The notes beneath the pieces were generated by a model. The model saw nothing but the letters and a program-made list of their open reading frames with translations. It had not been told where the DNA came from and did not search any database. A DNA stretch of 64,000 nt from Musicola paradisiaca NCPPB 2511 (lineage in GTDB: Bacteria > Pseudomonadota > Gammaproteobacteria > Enterobacterales > Enterobacteriaceae): positions 2,068,439 through 2,132,438 of the forward strand of contig NZ_CM001857.1 in the NCBI RefSeq assembly GCF_000400505.1. The letters are read 5' to 3'. Positions 45,504 to 54,652 of this stretch are shown here, piece after piece. Within the stretch, counting starts at the first letter, position 1. Each line of letters begins with the position of its first letter. Position numbers and translations under genes: made by a program.

Positions 45504-46331
45504 ATGAAGGAAATGAGACAACAGGGTTCGCAGCTTCTCCGGTTGTGGAATGCGTTTTTTAACTTTTACGGCGCGGCGATGCTGCTGTTTCTGGTGGTGC
45601 CGGTGTTGGTGATCGTGCCGTTGTCTTTCAATGCCGGCTCGTTCCTCAGCTACCCGCTGGCGGGGTTTTCCCTGCGCTGGTATCGCGAGTTTTTCCACTC
45701 CAGCGAATGGTTGAGCGCGCTGGGCAATAGCCTGCTGATCGCGCCGTTGGCGACGTTGCTGGCGACGGGGTTGGGCGTGCTGGCCTCGGTGGGGCTGGTG
45801 CGCGGCGAATTTCGCGGTAAATCGCTGGTGATGGCGGTGCTGATCTCGCCGATGATTGCGCCGGTGGTGATCGTCGCGGTGGGGATGTTCTTTTTCTTTG
45901 CCAAACTGTCGCTGCTGAACAGCTATTTCGGTTTGGTGCTGGCGCATGCGGTGCTCGGGGTGCCGTTCGTGGTGATCACCGTGACCGCCGTCTTGAAGAA
46001 TTACGATCAGAACTTGAACCGGGCCGCCGCCAGCCTTGGCGCGCCGCCGTTGCTGACGTTTCGTAAAGTGACGCTGCCGCTGATCGCGCCCGGTGTGTTT
46101 TCCGGCGCGCTGTTCGCGTTCGCTACGTCGTTTGATGAAGTGATCGTCACGCTGTTTCTGGCCAGCCCGCGCCAGCGCACGTTGCCGCTGCAAATGTTCG
46201 CCGGGATTCGCGAGAACCTGGATCCGACCATCGCCGCCGCCGCATCTATGATGGTGGCCGCCGCGCTGGCACTGTTGATTGTGATGGAAGTCTTGCGCCG
46301 TCGCGCGGAGAAATTGCGCGGCGGTCATTGA
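45504..46331 (+). CDS. GABA/polyamine-type ABC importer permease 2 (PotC family)
   Basis: The 275-residue permease has about six membrane segments. It carries PotC-type FSLRWYREFFHSSEWLSALGNSLLIAPLAT and an EAA loop (NLNRAAASLGAPPLLTFRKVTLPLIAPGVFSG), followed by FDEVIVTLFLASPRQRTLPLQMF. It starts 15 bp after permease 1 with GAAGGAG upstream. It is last in the operon and a strong terminator follows. The ATPase is encoded elsewhere (36887-37981). Confidence 0.93.
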   Translation: MKEMRQQGSQLLRLWNAFFNFYGAAMLLFLVVPVLVIVPLSFNAGSFLSYPLAGFSLRWYREFFHSSEWLSALGNSLLIAPLATLLATGLGVLASVGLVRGEFRGKSLVMAVLISPMIAPVVIVAVGMFFFFAKLSLLNSYFGLVLAHAVLGVPFVVITVTAVLKNYDQNLNRAAASLGAPPLLTFRKVTLPLIAPGVFSGALFAFATSFDEVIVTLFLASPRQRTLPLQMFAGIRENLDPTIAAAASMMVAAALALLIVMEVLRRRAEKLRGGH

Positions 46332-46357
46332 CCTTCGCGTCAGTACCTTGTCGTGGT

Positions 46358-46400
46358 ATAGCCCTTGCCGGTGTTCCCGATGCTGGCGAGGGCTATTTTT
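46358..46400 (+). terminator. Intrinsic terminator of the importer operon
   Basis: ATAGCCCTTGCC (46358-46369) pairs with GGCGAGGGCTAT (46385-46396) with one G-U, followed by T5. Confidence 0.85.
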
Positions 46401-46421
46401 ATCGTGAAGGTGGGATGTGCG

Positions 46422-47996
46422 TTAGATGTGATCGCCGATGAACGGTATGTCGTGGTGACGGGGGGGACTATTCTCGGCGATGACGGTGATCAGTTGTTCG
46501 TTGCGCATGGCTTTATAGAATAACCAACCTTGGCCGTAGACATTTTGAGTATTCTTCAGGATAAAATCGGACTGGTACTGTTCTTCAATACCCTCGAAAA
46601 CAATGCGTTTATGATGGCTCTCAACCATTCGGATAATGGAATAGATGATATCCATCCATAATTTGTCATTGTTTAAATGATGCAGGAACATTTTATCGAT
46701 TTTAACCGTATCAAACTGTAAGTCGACCAGGGATGACAGATTGCTGGAGCCGGTGCCAAAATCATCCAGGCTGATGCTGTGGCCCATACTCATCAATTTT
46801 TTTATCTGCGAGGATAATAGCTCAGCATCCAGATTGATGTGTTCCGTAATTTCAAAAGCGATCTGATGCGCATGGATACGGTACGTTTTCATGTTTTCCT
46901 GAATTTGGGTGAAAAAAGTTTTCGAGCAGAGGTCGCCGCTACTCAGGTTGAAACTGATAAAAAAATCCTGGCTGTGGGTGAGAATGCTTTGGCACTCGTC
47001 AAGCGATTTATCAATAACAAGTTTGGTGATCTCATGGGTGATCCCCAATTTCTCGGCAAGTTGAATGAAGAGATCCGGTGATACTTGCCCATAAATGTCA
47101 TCTCGCCAGCGCACCAATGCCTCGGCGCCTACAATAGCGCGGCTTTTTAGCTCCACAATCGGTTGGTATTCGACATACAGCGCTTTGTTTTTGATTGCGC
47201 GTTTTAGTCGGTTGGAAATCGTATTACGCCATCCGGAAATAAAATAGGCTAGCAAAGCAATCATCAGGCCGAAAATAAAACCGAGAGCAGCGATAAATAT
47301 AATGACCGTGGCGGAGAGATTTGATATCCCGGCGCCATAATGCGTGATGCGTATGCAGAGGTTTTTCTCGCTGTCGCAACGAACATAATTAATCGTTTGA
47401 AATGGCAGAATAGGGGTGGGGGCGTTGAATGAATTATGGTGTAACACTTGCGTTTCATCGAGCGTAGTAACCTTAATATCACTCTGATCTAACACACCAT
47501 CCAACATATTCATGGGTATCTGAGTGGGAATGATCGCGACATTATTTTTGAGTGATATATTAACTTTGTGATTTTCCATAAGAGGGAAATTAAAATCTGT
47601 GATTTTTTTTAGCCCATCTTTGTAATCAATGGTCGTGTTGGGAATATTTATCGGGGTGGGCAATATTCCCCAGGCGCCGGAGCAAATAATAGCATTATCC
47701 TGGACGATGCCGATATCGTTAATATAACTCGTATCCCAGATGATGGTTCTTAACTTATTAATGCTATCCGGCTGGCAATTATTAATATGATTATTCGTTA
47801 CGTTAGTGGCTACGGTTTGTATTTCCCTTGCCATGTCGGTGGACAATTTTATTATTCGGTTTGCCTGTGTTTCTGTACTCGCTCGCGATAATAGAGACAT
47901 CGTCAGCTGGGCGATGGAAAGCAACACCACCGCCCCGATGAAACCCAGCAGCAACATACCAGAGAGTTTAGGAATGCGTTTTTGAATAGAATTCAT
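46422..47996 (-). CDS. Membrane c-di-GMP phosphodiesterase, CSS-motif plus EAL domain
   Basis: The 524-residue protein has two membrane segments (about 12-35 and 232-258). They bracket a periplasmic CSS-like sensor domain with two cysteines that could form a redox-sensitive disulfide (IICSGAWG near 105 and VRCDSEKNLC near 205). The first reads CSG rather than CSS. The cytoplasmic EAL domain starts near 275. Catalytic motifs are intact: EAL (GAEALVRW), the Asn motif (FISFNLSSGDL), DDFGTGSSNLS, and EGIEE with the QGWLF ending. This is likely an active phosphodiesterase that lowers c-di-GMP. The gene is notably more AT-rich than its neighbours. Confidence 0.92.
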   Translation of the reverse strand: MNSIQKRIPKLSGMLLLGFIGAVVLLSIAQLTMSLLSRASTETQANRIIKLSTDMAREIQTVATNVTNNHINNCQPDSINKLRTIIWDTSYINDIGIVQDNAIICSGAWGILPTPINIPNTTIDYKDGLKKITDFNFPLMENHKVNISLKNNVAIIPTQIPMNMLDGVLDQSDIKVTTLDETQVLHHNSFNAPTPILPFQTINYVRCDSEKNLCIRITHYGAGISNLSATVIIFIAALGFIFGLMIALLAYFISGWRNTISNRLKRAIKNKALYVEYQPIVELKSRAIVGAEALVRWRDDIYGQVSPDLFIQLAEKLGITHEITKLVIDKSLDECQSILTHSQDFFISFNLSSGDLCSKTFFTQIQENMKTYRIHAHQIAFEITEHINLDAELLSSQIKKLMSMGHSISLDDFGTGSSNLSSLVDLQFDTVKIDKMFLHHLNNDKLWMDIIYSIIRMVESHHKRIVFEGIEEQYQSDFILKNTQNVYGQGWLFYKAMRNEQLITVIAENSPPRHHDIPFIGDHI

Positions 47997-48438
47997 ACAC
48001 TTCCCTTAATTTATGCCATCAGACGGGAATGTTACGCGATGCCATGGTTTATATCCGGCATATTTCAGGCTGCCGGTGCGGTGGCGTATCCTTGGGGTTC
48101 GCCTCTTTGGGGGCGCCGCTCGAATAATTCAGGGTATATCCGCAATTTTATTGTGTTAGTGACTATAAGTGATCCCCTCAAAAACACCAGAAAATGCCCA
48201 TTTTCATCAGGATTATTTATCGATATCCCGGCGTTGATCGTGTGACCTGTTCACCGTGGCCCGAATTCCCGTTGAACCACCCCCCCATGTCTTCCCGGTA
48301 AATGCCAGTATGGATTGGCGGCGGCGGCGGGCGGGCTAAGTGTGCCGAACCGGCTGGATTAGGGCCGCGCCAGGCGGTGGACAACCACTGGCTGCCGGAA
48401 ATACCCACGCGCAGCGCGCAGAGGAAGAACGGCGGTTT
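47997..48438. other. Intergenic region between the phosphodiesterase gene and the deoR-type gene
   Basis: It contains the phosphodiesterase promoter. An 8-bp word TATATCCG occurs twice about 90 bp apart around a GC-rich block (about 48048-48140) that looks like a worn dispersed repeat. No gene, tRNA or terminator was recognised. Confidence 0.35.
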
Positions 48439-49218
48439 TCATTGCCTGGCAGTGAACTGGATATTAAGGGCTTTGCCGACGAATCCCGCCAGTTTATCCA
48501 GCGACAGATCCTGTTCTACCACCAGCGTGGTGATATCGCTGCAGTCGGCAACGCGATAGCGGGCGACAGCGGGAATTTTTTCCGAGGTGATGGCAATGAT
48601 CACTTCATTGCTCTGGCGCACTGCCGCCTGCTTGAGCTCTGCATCCTGAAAGTTAAACACCGTGACGCCCGCTTCGGCATCCAATGCGCAGGCGCCCAGC
48701 ACACATTGATCGAAATAGATTGCTGCAAGCTGTTGCTGCGCGGTGGCCCCCAGTGAACCACCGCTCAATGTATCGAGGCGGCCTCCCAACATAATCACTT
48801 CGACGTTGGGATGATTGATCAACGCCAGCGCAATGGCTGGCGAACCGGTCACTACCGTCAGCGCGATATCCGGCGCCAGCGCTTTGGCCACCTCCAGGTT
48901 GGTAGAGCCGGAATCGATAAAGATACAGCCGCCGCTGCGGATGAGCGCGGCGGCGGTCTTTCCCAACTGGGTTTTGCCGGCGCTGCTGTCGTTAACCCGG
49001 TGGGTGAAATTGCCCGAGGACGGCGAAATGCTGACCGCGCCGCCGTACACGCGCTTGCACACGCCTTCCCGCGCCAGCTCTTGCAGATCGCGCCGGATGG
49101 TGTGTTCGGACACCTGTAGCGTTTGCGACAGCATGGCACAGACGACCCGACCTTCCTTCTGCAGTAGCTCCCGGATTAGGGATTGCCGTTGTTCCGGGAA
49201 AGAGGCATAATCGAGCAT
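48439..49218 (-). CDS. DeoR family transcriptional regulator
   Basis: The 259-residue protein has an N-terminal winged helix-turn-helix with the DeoR signature (RQSLIRELLQKEGRVVCAMLSQTLQVSEHTIRRDLQEL, about 10-47) and a sugar-phosphate-sensing domain with IFIDSGSTNLEVAKAL near 98. Family members usually repress the neighbouring catabolic genes until a phosphorylated sugar binds. It is divergent from the phosphatase/MFS/HAD cluster, which is the expected target. Three CGAGCA words lie in and near the shared promoter. Confidence 0.92.
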   Translation of the reverse strand: MLDYASFPEQRQSLIRELLQKEGRVVCAMLSQTLQVSEHTIRRDLQELAREGVCKRVYGGAVSISPSSGNFTHRVNDSSAGKTQLGKTAAALIRSGGCIFIDSGSTNLEVAKALAPDIALTVVTGSPAIALALINHPNVEVIMLGGRLDTLSGGSLGATAQQQLAAIYFDQCVLGACALDAEAGVTVFNFQDAELKQAAVRQSNEVIIAITSEKIPAVARYRVADCSDITTLVVEQDLSLDKLAGFVGKALNIQFTARQ

Positions 49219-49260
49219 AAAAAATCCTTATATTTCGGGGATAATCGAGCAAAACGAGCA
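49212..49260. promoter_or_regulatory. CGAGCA repeats in the divergent deoR-phosphatase region
   Basis: CGAGCA occurs at 49212-49217 (touching the regulator start codon), 49246-49251 and 49255-49260; the last two are spaced nine bases. They are candidate operator words for the DeoR protein. Confidence 0.35.
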
Positions 49261-49316
49261 TATTCAAGCGTTGCTTGCTGCGTTTGTCAATATCACTGCA
49301 ACCTAAAGGTGGAATA

Positions 49317-50129
49317 ATGATGCGACAGCCACTGCCAGAAATCGCTTTTTTCCATGAATTGGCCGATGCCGCCAGCCGGGAAACGTTGCCGCGCTTCCGG
49401 TCACGGCAGAATTTGCATATCGGCAGTAAACCTAAAGAGGGGTTTCGTTTTGATCCGGTGACGGATGCGGATCGGGAAGCGGAACGGGTGATTCGCGCGT
49501 TGATTGCTGCGCGTTACCCTGAACACGCCATGCTGGGGGAGGAGTTCGGCGCCACCGGCAGCGGCGATCTTCAATGGATACTGGATCCGGTGGACGGTAC
49601 CCGCCCATTCCTGTGCGGTCTGCCGGTATGGGGCACGTTGATCGGCTTGTTGGATAGCGGCCGGGCAGTGATGGGCATGATGAGCCAGCCGTTTACCGGC
49701 GAGCGTTTCTGGGCTGACGGCGAGAAGGCATGGTATGGCGGGCCGCAGGGGGAAATACGTCAACTGGAGACTCGTCAGCATGTGTCGCTCGATCAGGCCA
49801 TCGTGCATACCACCTCACCGGAGCCGATCAGCCGTTATCCGCATGTGCATTTCCACGAGTTGACCGAACGCACGTTGATGACGCGCTACGGTGGTGAGTG
49901 CTACGCCATGGCGATGCTGGCTGCCGGGCAGATCGACATTTGTCTGGAATATGCCTTGCAGCCTTATGATATTGCGGCGTTTATCCCCATTGTCGAGCAG
50001 GCGGGCGGCAGAGTGACCACGTTAGCGGGGGCACCGGCTGAGGCCGGCGGGACAGTGCTGGCCTGCGGTTGTCCACCGCTGCACGATGAGGTGCTCCGGG
50101 TGCTCAACGGTGGATACGCCGTCGGGTGA
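49317..50129 (+). CDS. Inositol-monophosphatase family phosphatase (HisN/SuhB-like)
   Basis: The 270-residue Mg-dependent phosphatase has the metal-binding Glu in MLGEEFG (near 68) and the signature WILDPVDGTRPFLCGLPVWGT (near 82-102). It lacks the usual second signature in full, but keeps YDIAAFIPIVEQAGG in the place of WDxAAG. The close resemblance to histidinol-phosphatase HisN types is suggestive, but the context (DeoR regulator, MFS carrier, HAD phosphatase) points to a sugar-phosphate or polyol phosphate. ATG 49317 follows AAGGTGGA. Confidence 0.88.
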   Translation: MMRQPLPEIAFFHELADAASRETLPRFRSRQNLHIGSKPKEGFRFDPVTDADREAERVIRALIAARYPEHAMLGEEFGATGSGDLQWILDPVDGTRPFLCGLPVWGTLIGLLDSGRAVMGMMSQPFTGERFWADGEKAWYGGPQGEIRQLETRQHVSLDQAIVHTTSPEPISRYPHVHFHELTERTLMTRYGGECYAMAMLAAGQIDICLEYALQPYDIAAFIPIVEQAGGRVTTLAGAPAEAGGTVLACGCPPLHDEVLRVLNGGYAVG

Positions 50130-50175
50130 ACAGCGCGCTTGTTGAATAAATAACAGTCAGGATGGATGAGGGCAG

Positions 50176-51336
50176 ATGAGCGTGTTGACCAATGCAATGC
50201 GGCAGGATGATGCCTTGCTCGCCCGGCGCGAACAATCGGCGACGCGGGCGATGTTTTTTCTGGCCGGGTTCGCCACGGCGGCGTGGGGGGCGCTGGTGCC
50301 TTTCGCCAAGCTCAATACCGGTGTTAACGACGGTATGCTGGGCGTTCTGTTGTTGTGCCTCGGCGGCGGCGCGCTGGCGGCGATGCCGACCAGCGGCCTG
50401 CTGACCACCCGCTTCGGCTGCCGGCGGGTATTGGTTGTCGCGGTGCTGGCGTTTTGTCTGGTGCTGCCGCTGCTGGCGGTGATTTCCCACGTCGGGGCAT
50501 TGGCCGTCGCGCTGCTGTTCTTCGGCGTCGGCGTCGGTATCACCGACTGCGCGATGAACATCCAGGCGATTCTGGTGGAGAAGGCGGCGGGGCGGCCGAT
50601 GATGTCCGGCTTCCACGGGTTTTACAGCGTCGGCGGCATCGCGGGCGCGGTGGCCATGAGCGGCATGATGTCGGGCGGTATGTCGGCATTAGCCGCCAGT
50701 GCAGCCGTCGCATTGCTGGTGCTGGCACTGTTGGTGAAGCACCGCCGTGGCTTGTTGACCTACGCCAATCCGCCGGAAGGCCCGGCATTCGCCATCCCGC
50801 GCGGCGCAGTGTTGTTGCTTGGCGGTATCTGCTTCGCCCTGTTTCTGGCGGAGGGATCGGTACTGGACTGGAGCGCGGTCTTCCTCACCGAATACCGTGG
50901 TATGCCGGATACATTGGGGGCGCTGGGGTTCGCCTGTTTCGCCGCCGCGATGACGCTGGGGCGGCTGACCGGCGATCGCGTCGTCAGCCGTCTGGGGCCG
51001 CACCGGGTGGTTACTGTGGGCGGCGTGCTGGCGGCGTTCGGCTTGTTGATCGCGGTGATGATCCCTGCCTGGCCTCTGACGCTGCTGGGTTACGCGCTGG
51101 TCGGCATGGGATGCGCCAACATCGTACCGGTGATGTTTACCGCCATCGGCCGCCAGACCAGCATGCCGCAGGCCGCAGCGGTGCCGGCCGTGACTACGCT
51201 GGGATACGTGGGCGTGCTGGCAGGGCCTGCCGGCGTAGGCTTTATCGCGCATCACAGCGGTTTGCCCGCCGCATTTCTGGTGGTCAGCGCGTTATTGGCG
51301 ACGGTAGCGTTGGTGTCCCGAGCCGTGACCATGTAA
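50176..51336 (+). CDS. MFS transporter, YbjJ-like
   Basis: The 386-residue, twelve-helix carrier of the inner membrane resembles E. coli YbjJ (402) in family features: TRAMFFLAGFATAAWGALVPFAK, GITDCAMNIQAILVEKAAGRPMMSGFHGFYSVGG and LTGDRVVSRLG. In E. coli ybjJ lies next to ybjI (HAD phosphatase), and the same pairing is found here. The substrate is unknown. It is 46 bp after the phosphatase gene and 30 bp before the HAD gene, so operon membership is likely. Confidence 0.9.
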   Translation: MSVLTNAMRQDDALLARREQSATRAMFFLAGFATAAWGALVPFAKLNTGVNDGMLGVLLLCLGGGALAAMPTSGLLTTRFGCRRVLVVAVLAFCLVLPLLAVISHVGALAVALLFFGVGVGITDCAMNIQAILVEKAAGRPMMSGFHGFYSVGGIAGAVAMSGMMSGGMSALAASAAVALLVLALLVKHRRGLLTYANPPEGPAFAIPRGAVLLLGGICFALFLAEGSVLDWSAVFLTEYRGMPDTLGALGFACFAAAMTLGRLTGDRVVSRLGPHRVVTVGGVLAAFGLLIAVMIPAWPLTLLGYALVGMGCANIVPVMFTAIGRQTSMPQAAAVPAVTTLGYVGVLAGPAGVGFIAHHSGLPAAFLVVSALLATVALVSRAVTM

Positions 51337-51366
51337 CGGGGGCGAGTACGCCTTACGGAGACAGTG

Positions 51367-52176
51367 ATGATCAAATTGATAATTACCGATCTTGATGGAA
51401 CCTTCTTGAACAGCGCCGGCGATTTCAACCGCATGTTGTTTCCCGACGTTAACGCGCTGATGCAGCGTAAAGGCGTGCATTTCGCACCCTGTACCGGCAA
51501 GCAGTGCGACCGGGTGGAAGAACTGTTCGGCGCGTCGGCGGCGGATTTCTGGATCCTGGGCGACAGCGCCACCCGCATCAAACACCGGGGGCGGTATGCC
51601 TACCAGTCGCTAATCGATAATGCGCTCGGCCGGGAGATGATCGCGACGCTAGAAGCCGTTAATCAGGAGCCGGTGATCATCGCCTGTACCCCCAACGGCG
51701 CGGTGCTGAAAGATTCGCTGGCGCCGGCGATGATCGAAAAAGTCAAAAAATCCTATGCCACTGTCCGGCTGGTGCCGGATTTCAACGCCGTAACGGATGA
51801 TTTTGTCAAAATCTCCCTGTTCGATGAAAACGGACGTTGCCATCAGACCCGTACTCATCTCGCACCTTATGACGATCGCGCTTATATCGTGGTGTCCGAA
51901 GCGGCCTGGATCGATATCGCCGATGCCGGGGTACATAAAGGCAGCACCGTGGCCCGGTTGCAGGACATGTTGCAGGTAACGCCGCAAGAAACCGCGGTTT
52001 TTGGTGACGGGTTAAACGACATCGAGTTGATGCGTTGCGGCGATTACAGCTTCGCCATGCGCAATGCGTTTGAGGAAACCAAAGCCGCCGCCCGTTTTAT
52101 CACGCGCTCCAACGACGACGACGCAGTGATGCACACCATCATCCAACTGCTGAACCTGCAACCGGACGCGGCGTAG
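51367..52176 (+). CDS. HAD-superfamily Cof-type phosphatase, YbjI-like
   Basis: The 269-residue type II HAD phosphatase has motif I DLDGTFLNS (nucleophile Asp9), motif II near CTGKQ, and motif III/IV VFGDGLNDIELM (about 213-224) after Lys in GVHKGSTVARL. It is similar to YbjI, which acts on flavin mononucleotide and sugar phosphates. ATG 51367 has GGAG 6 nt upstream; a GTG directly before it is less likely. The stop lies only 6 bp from the stop of the convergent dehydrogenase gene. Confidence 0.92.
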   Translation: MIKLIITDLDGTFLNSAGDFNRMLFPDVNALMQRKGVHFAPCTGKQCDRVEELFGASAADFWILGDSATRIKHRGRYAYQSLIDNALGREMIATLEAVNQEPVIIACTPNGAVLKDSLAPAMIEKVKKSYATVRLVPDFNAVTDDFVKISLFDENGRCHQTRTHLAPYDDRAYIVVSEAAWIDIADAGVHKGSTVARLQDMLQVTPQETAVFGDGLNDIELMRCGDYSFAMRNAFEETKAAARFITRSNDDDAVMHTIIQLLNLQPDAA

Positions 52177-52182
52177 CGCAGA

Positions 52183-53263
52183 TCAGGCGTAGCCCTGGCG
52201 GATGCGTCGCCGGAAGGCGTCCGGCGGCAGGGTATCCAGCGCCAGTGCGGGCAGGATGTTGTTTTGCTCGCGCAGATCCTGCCCCCCAGATGGCGCTGGC
52301 GACATGGATGGCGGCGGTGTGCAACGGCAGCGGCAGCCCGGCGTAACGGGCGATCGCCTCGGCGAACACCAGCCCGTAGGGGGTATCTTCCAGAATAAAC
52401 CGGGTGTCCAGCGTTTGCGGCCCCGCCGGGCCGCCGCGGCGGCGGTGCAGCTCGGCGGCGATATCCGCCAGTTCTTGTTGCGGCAGGTCGAATGACTGCC
52501 GAAAGTGCTCTTCAATACTGTGCAACGACAGACCGAACGCCGCCGCCAATTGCTGCCGCTCCTGCTCCAGCGCGCCAATCAGCCGCGCCACGCCGTCGGT
52601 CAGGTAGTGATACTGCGGCCAGCTTTCATGGCGCTCCATGCGGGTCACATTACAGAGCGCCAGCCCGAGGTGGGCAATCGGGTTGATATTGATGAGCGAT
52701 GTCGCCAGGACGTCGGATTGCGCCCGGAAGCGCGCGCCGAACAGCCCGGCGCACAGCGCGATGCTCTGCGCGTTGTGGGTTATCGGCAGGGTGGCGACAT
52801 CCACGAACTGGCGGGCCGCCATGATGGCGACGGAGTGGCCATCCGGTTGGCGCCGGGCGGTCAGCAGCGTGGTGCCCCAGGTGATGATCGGCAGCGTAAG
52901 GCCGCGTGTCGCCAGCTGCTCCGCCAGATAGAGCGCGCTGAGCGAGCAGGCGCTGTTGATGATAACCGACTGGCCCGGCTGCAAATGGGGCGCCAGCGCG
53001 TCCATCACCGCCCGGTGGCCATAGCCGGGCACGCACAGCAGGACGACCGGCGCATCCGCCACCGCCTGCGCGATATCCGGCGTGACCGCCAGCCGGTACT
53101 GCCCGGCGAGGATCCCCGTACAGGTCAGCGCGCCTGCGTCTTGCAACGCCAGCAGTTCGTCCGCCACGGCCGACCACAACACTGGCGTATGCCCGGCGTG
53201 CGCCAGCCAGCCCGCGCTGGCCAGGCCGATATTGCCGGCTCCCAGAATAGTGACTTTCATCAT
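52183..53263 (-). pseudogene. Octopine/nopaline dehydrogenase-family NAD(P) oxidoreductase, frameshifted
   Basis: 359 residues if repaired. The N-terminal Rossmann motif is VTILGAGNIGLASAGWLAHAGH. The C-terminal opine-dehydrogenase domain contains the catalytic-type His/Asp region (NINPIAHLGLALCN) and HRRRGGPAGPQTLDTRFILEDTPYG. The family condenses an amino acid with a 2-oxo acid, or does the reverse oxidation. At about 52283-52288 six G (coding strand) break the frame; five give AIWGQDLREQNNILPALAL and a stop at 52183. As written the frame drifts to 52139, into the neighbouring gene. No opine transport gene is fused to it. Confidence 0.87.
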
Positions 53264-53686
53264 TGAGTCCTTACCACGAATCGGATGTCGTCCGGGTTAT
53301 CTTTGCTCTGGTTATATTTGCGATAGCGTATTCCGCCCGGCGGGCATGAATAATTCCCCTCGGTGGATGGAAATAACGGAATGATGCTCCAGCACCGCCC
53401 GGCAGGCGCGCTCAGATAGCGCGAGGCCTGAAACCAGTGCGCACGAAGCCCGTCCCGCCAGCGGCGGTAATGTATCTTCGTCGGTAGCCGACGGTATTTT
53501 TATGCTTTACGCGCATGATTCATTCATTAATTGCCGATGAATGAATAGGGCGGAAATCTCTTTGTCCTGCGCGATATACCCGGATAAGCGATGTTTAATT
53601 CCGGTGATGATTATCGCTATCTCCCGGAATTTACGCCGCGCCGTTTGATCCCTGTGGTCGCCCCGCGTGCCTCGATGCCTGGCTGC
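53264..53686. other. Intergenic region upstream of the odh-like gene
   Basis: It holds the odh promoter and the end of the LysR gene. About 53500-53630 is moderately AT-rich. AAGGA before the odh start is the only site I can point to. Confidence 0.4.
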
Positions 53687-54652
53687 CTAGTTATTCAGCG
53701 TGGTCATGATGCGGTGATGATCGTCTGAATGAAACAGGGCAAACGCCGGCAAGCGTTCCCGGGCGCTGGCCTCCAGCGCGTCGATCAGTTGCAGCACCGG
53801 GGTTCTTGGCGTTCGGGACTGCGGCGTCACCACGCCGAAGTGGTAGGGAATGTCCGTATCCAGTTCCCGAATCGCCAGCCCGTCCAGCGGCAGGCCGTAG
53901 GCCGTCACCGGCTCGGTAATCGCCGCGCCCAATCCGGCGCGCACGCAGGACAGAATGGTGGCGGAAGAATTGGTTTCGATCACGTACCGGGGTTTGATGC
54001 CCGCTTTTTTCAGCACCTGTTCAAAGCGGTTGCGCAGCCGGTACGGGTTGTACAGCGTAATCAGCCGACGACTGGCCAGCGCCTGCAACGCCACCACCGG
54101 CGCCTGCGCCAGCGGATCGTTATCGTTGAGCACTACCACGCAGCGGGATTGGCCAATCCAGTGGCGATTCACATTCTGATGCTCCAGCGGCAGGCTGCTG
54201 ATGGCCAGGTCGGCATGTCCTGCAATCACCGCCTGCAACGTTTGCTCGGCGGATTGGCTGAGCAGTTGTAACGGTGCGGTCAGCGTCAGCCGCGCCAGCG
54301 CCTGCGGCAGCAGGCCGACCGACATCGCCGGGGTGGCGGCCACCACCAGCGGTTTCTCTTCGTCGTCGGCGATCTCCCGTACCCGGACTTGCACCTGCCG
54401 CAGCGAGATCAGCGCATGCTCTACCGATTCGTGCAACTGATACGCCTGCTCGGTCGGGGTAATGCGCGGCCCGTTGCGCTGAAACAGCGGATAACCGATT
54501 TTGCTTTCGAATTCCTGAATCAGACGGGTCACAGCCGGTTGGGAACGATGCAGCAGCTTGGCCGCCGCGGTAATGCTGCCGGCGGAAATCACCGTGGCGA
54601 AGGCTTCCAACTGGCGTAAATCCAGATCGTCCAACAGGGGGGTATGGGCCAT
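53687..54652 (-). CDS. LysR family transcriptional regulator
   Basis: The 321-residue protein has an N-terminal helix-turn-helix (LDLRQLEAFATVISAGSITAAAKLLHRSQPAVTRLIQEFESKIG) and a periplasmic-binding-like effector domain from about 95. The start at 54652 gives a normal LysR N-terminus; in-frame sequence upstream to 54757 is not family-like. It is divergent from the flavoprotein-hydrolase-ABC operon, which it very likely controls, with 304 bp between. Confidence 0.92.
   Translation of the reverse strand: MAHTPLLDDLDLRQLEAFATVISAGSITAAAKLLHRSQPAVTRLIQEFESKIGYPLFQRNGPRITPTEQAYQLHESVEHALISLRQVQVRVREIADDEEKPLVVAATPAMSVGLLPQALARLTLTAPLQLLSQSAEQTLQAVIAGHADLAISSLPLEHQNVNRHWIGQSRCVVVLNDNDPLAQAPVVALQALASRRLITLYNPYRLRNRFEQVLKKAGIKPRYVIETNSSATILSCVRAGLGAAITEPVTAYGLPLDGLAIRELDTDIPYHFGVVTPQSRTPRTPVLQLIDALEASARERLPAFALFHSDDHHRIMTTLNN

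Noticed and set aside
45315-46328. 337-codon minus-strand frame over the PotC-type permease
   Set aside because: The Gln/Arg/His-rich composition is typical of antisense shadow; the permease frame is clearly real.
48302-48760. Plus-strand frames before and across the deoR-type gene
   Set aside because: Antisense or composed of GC-rich filler without conserved motifs.
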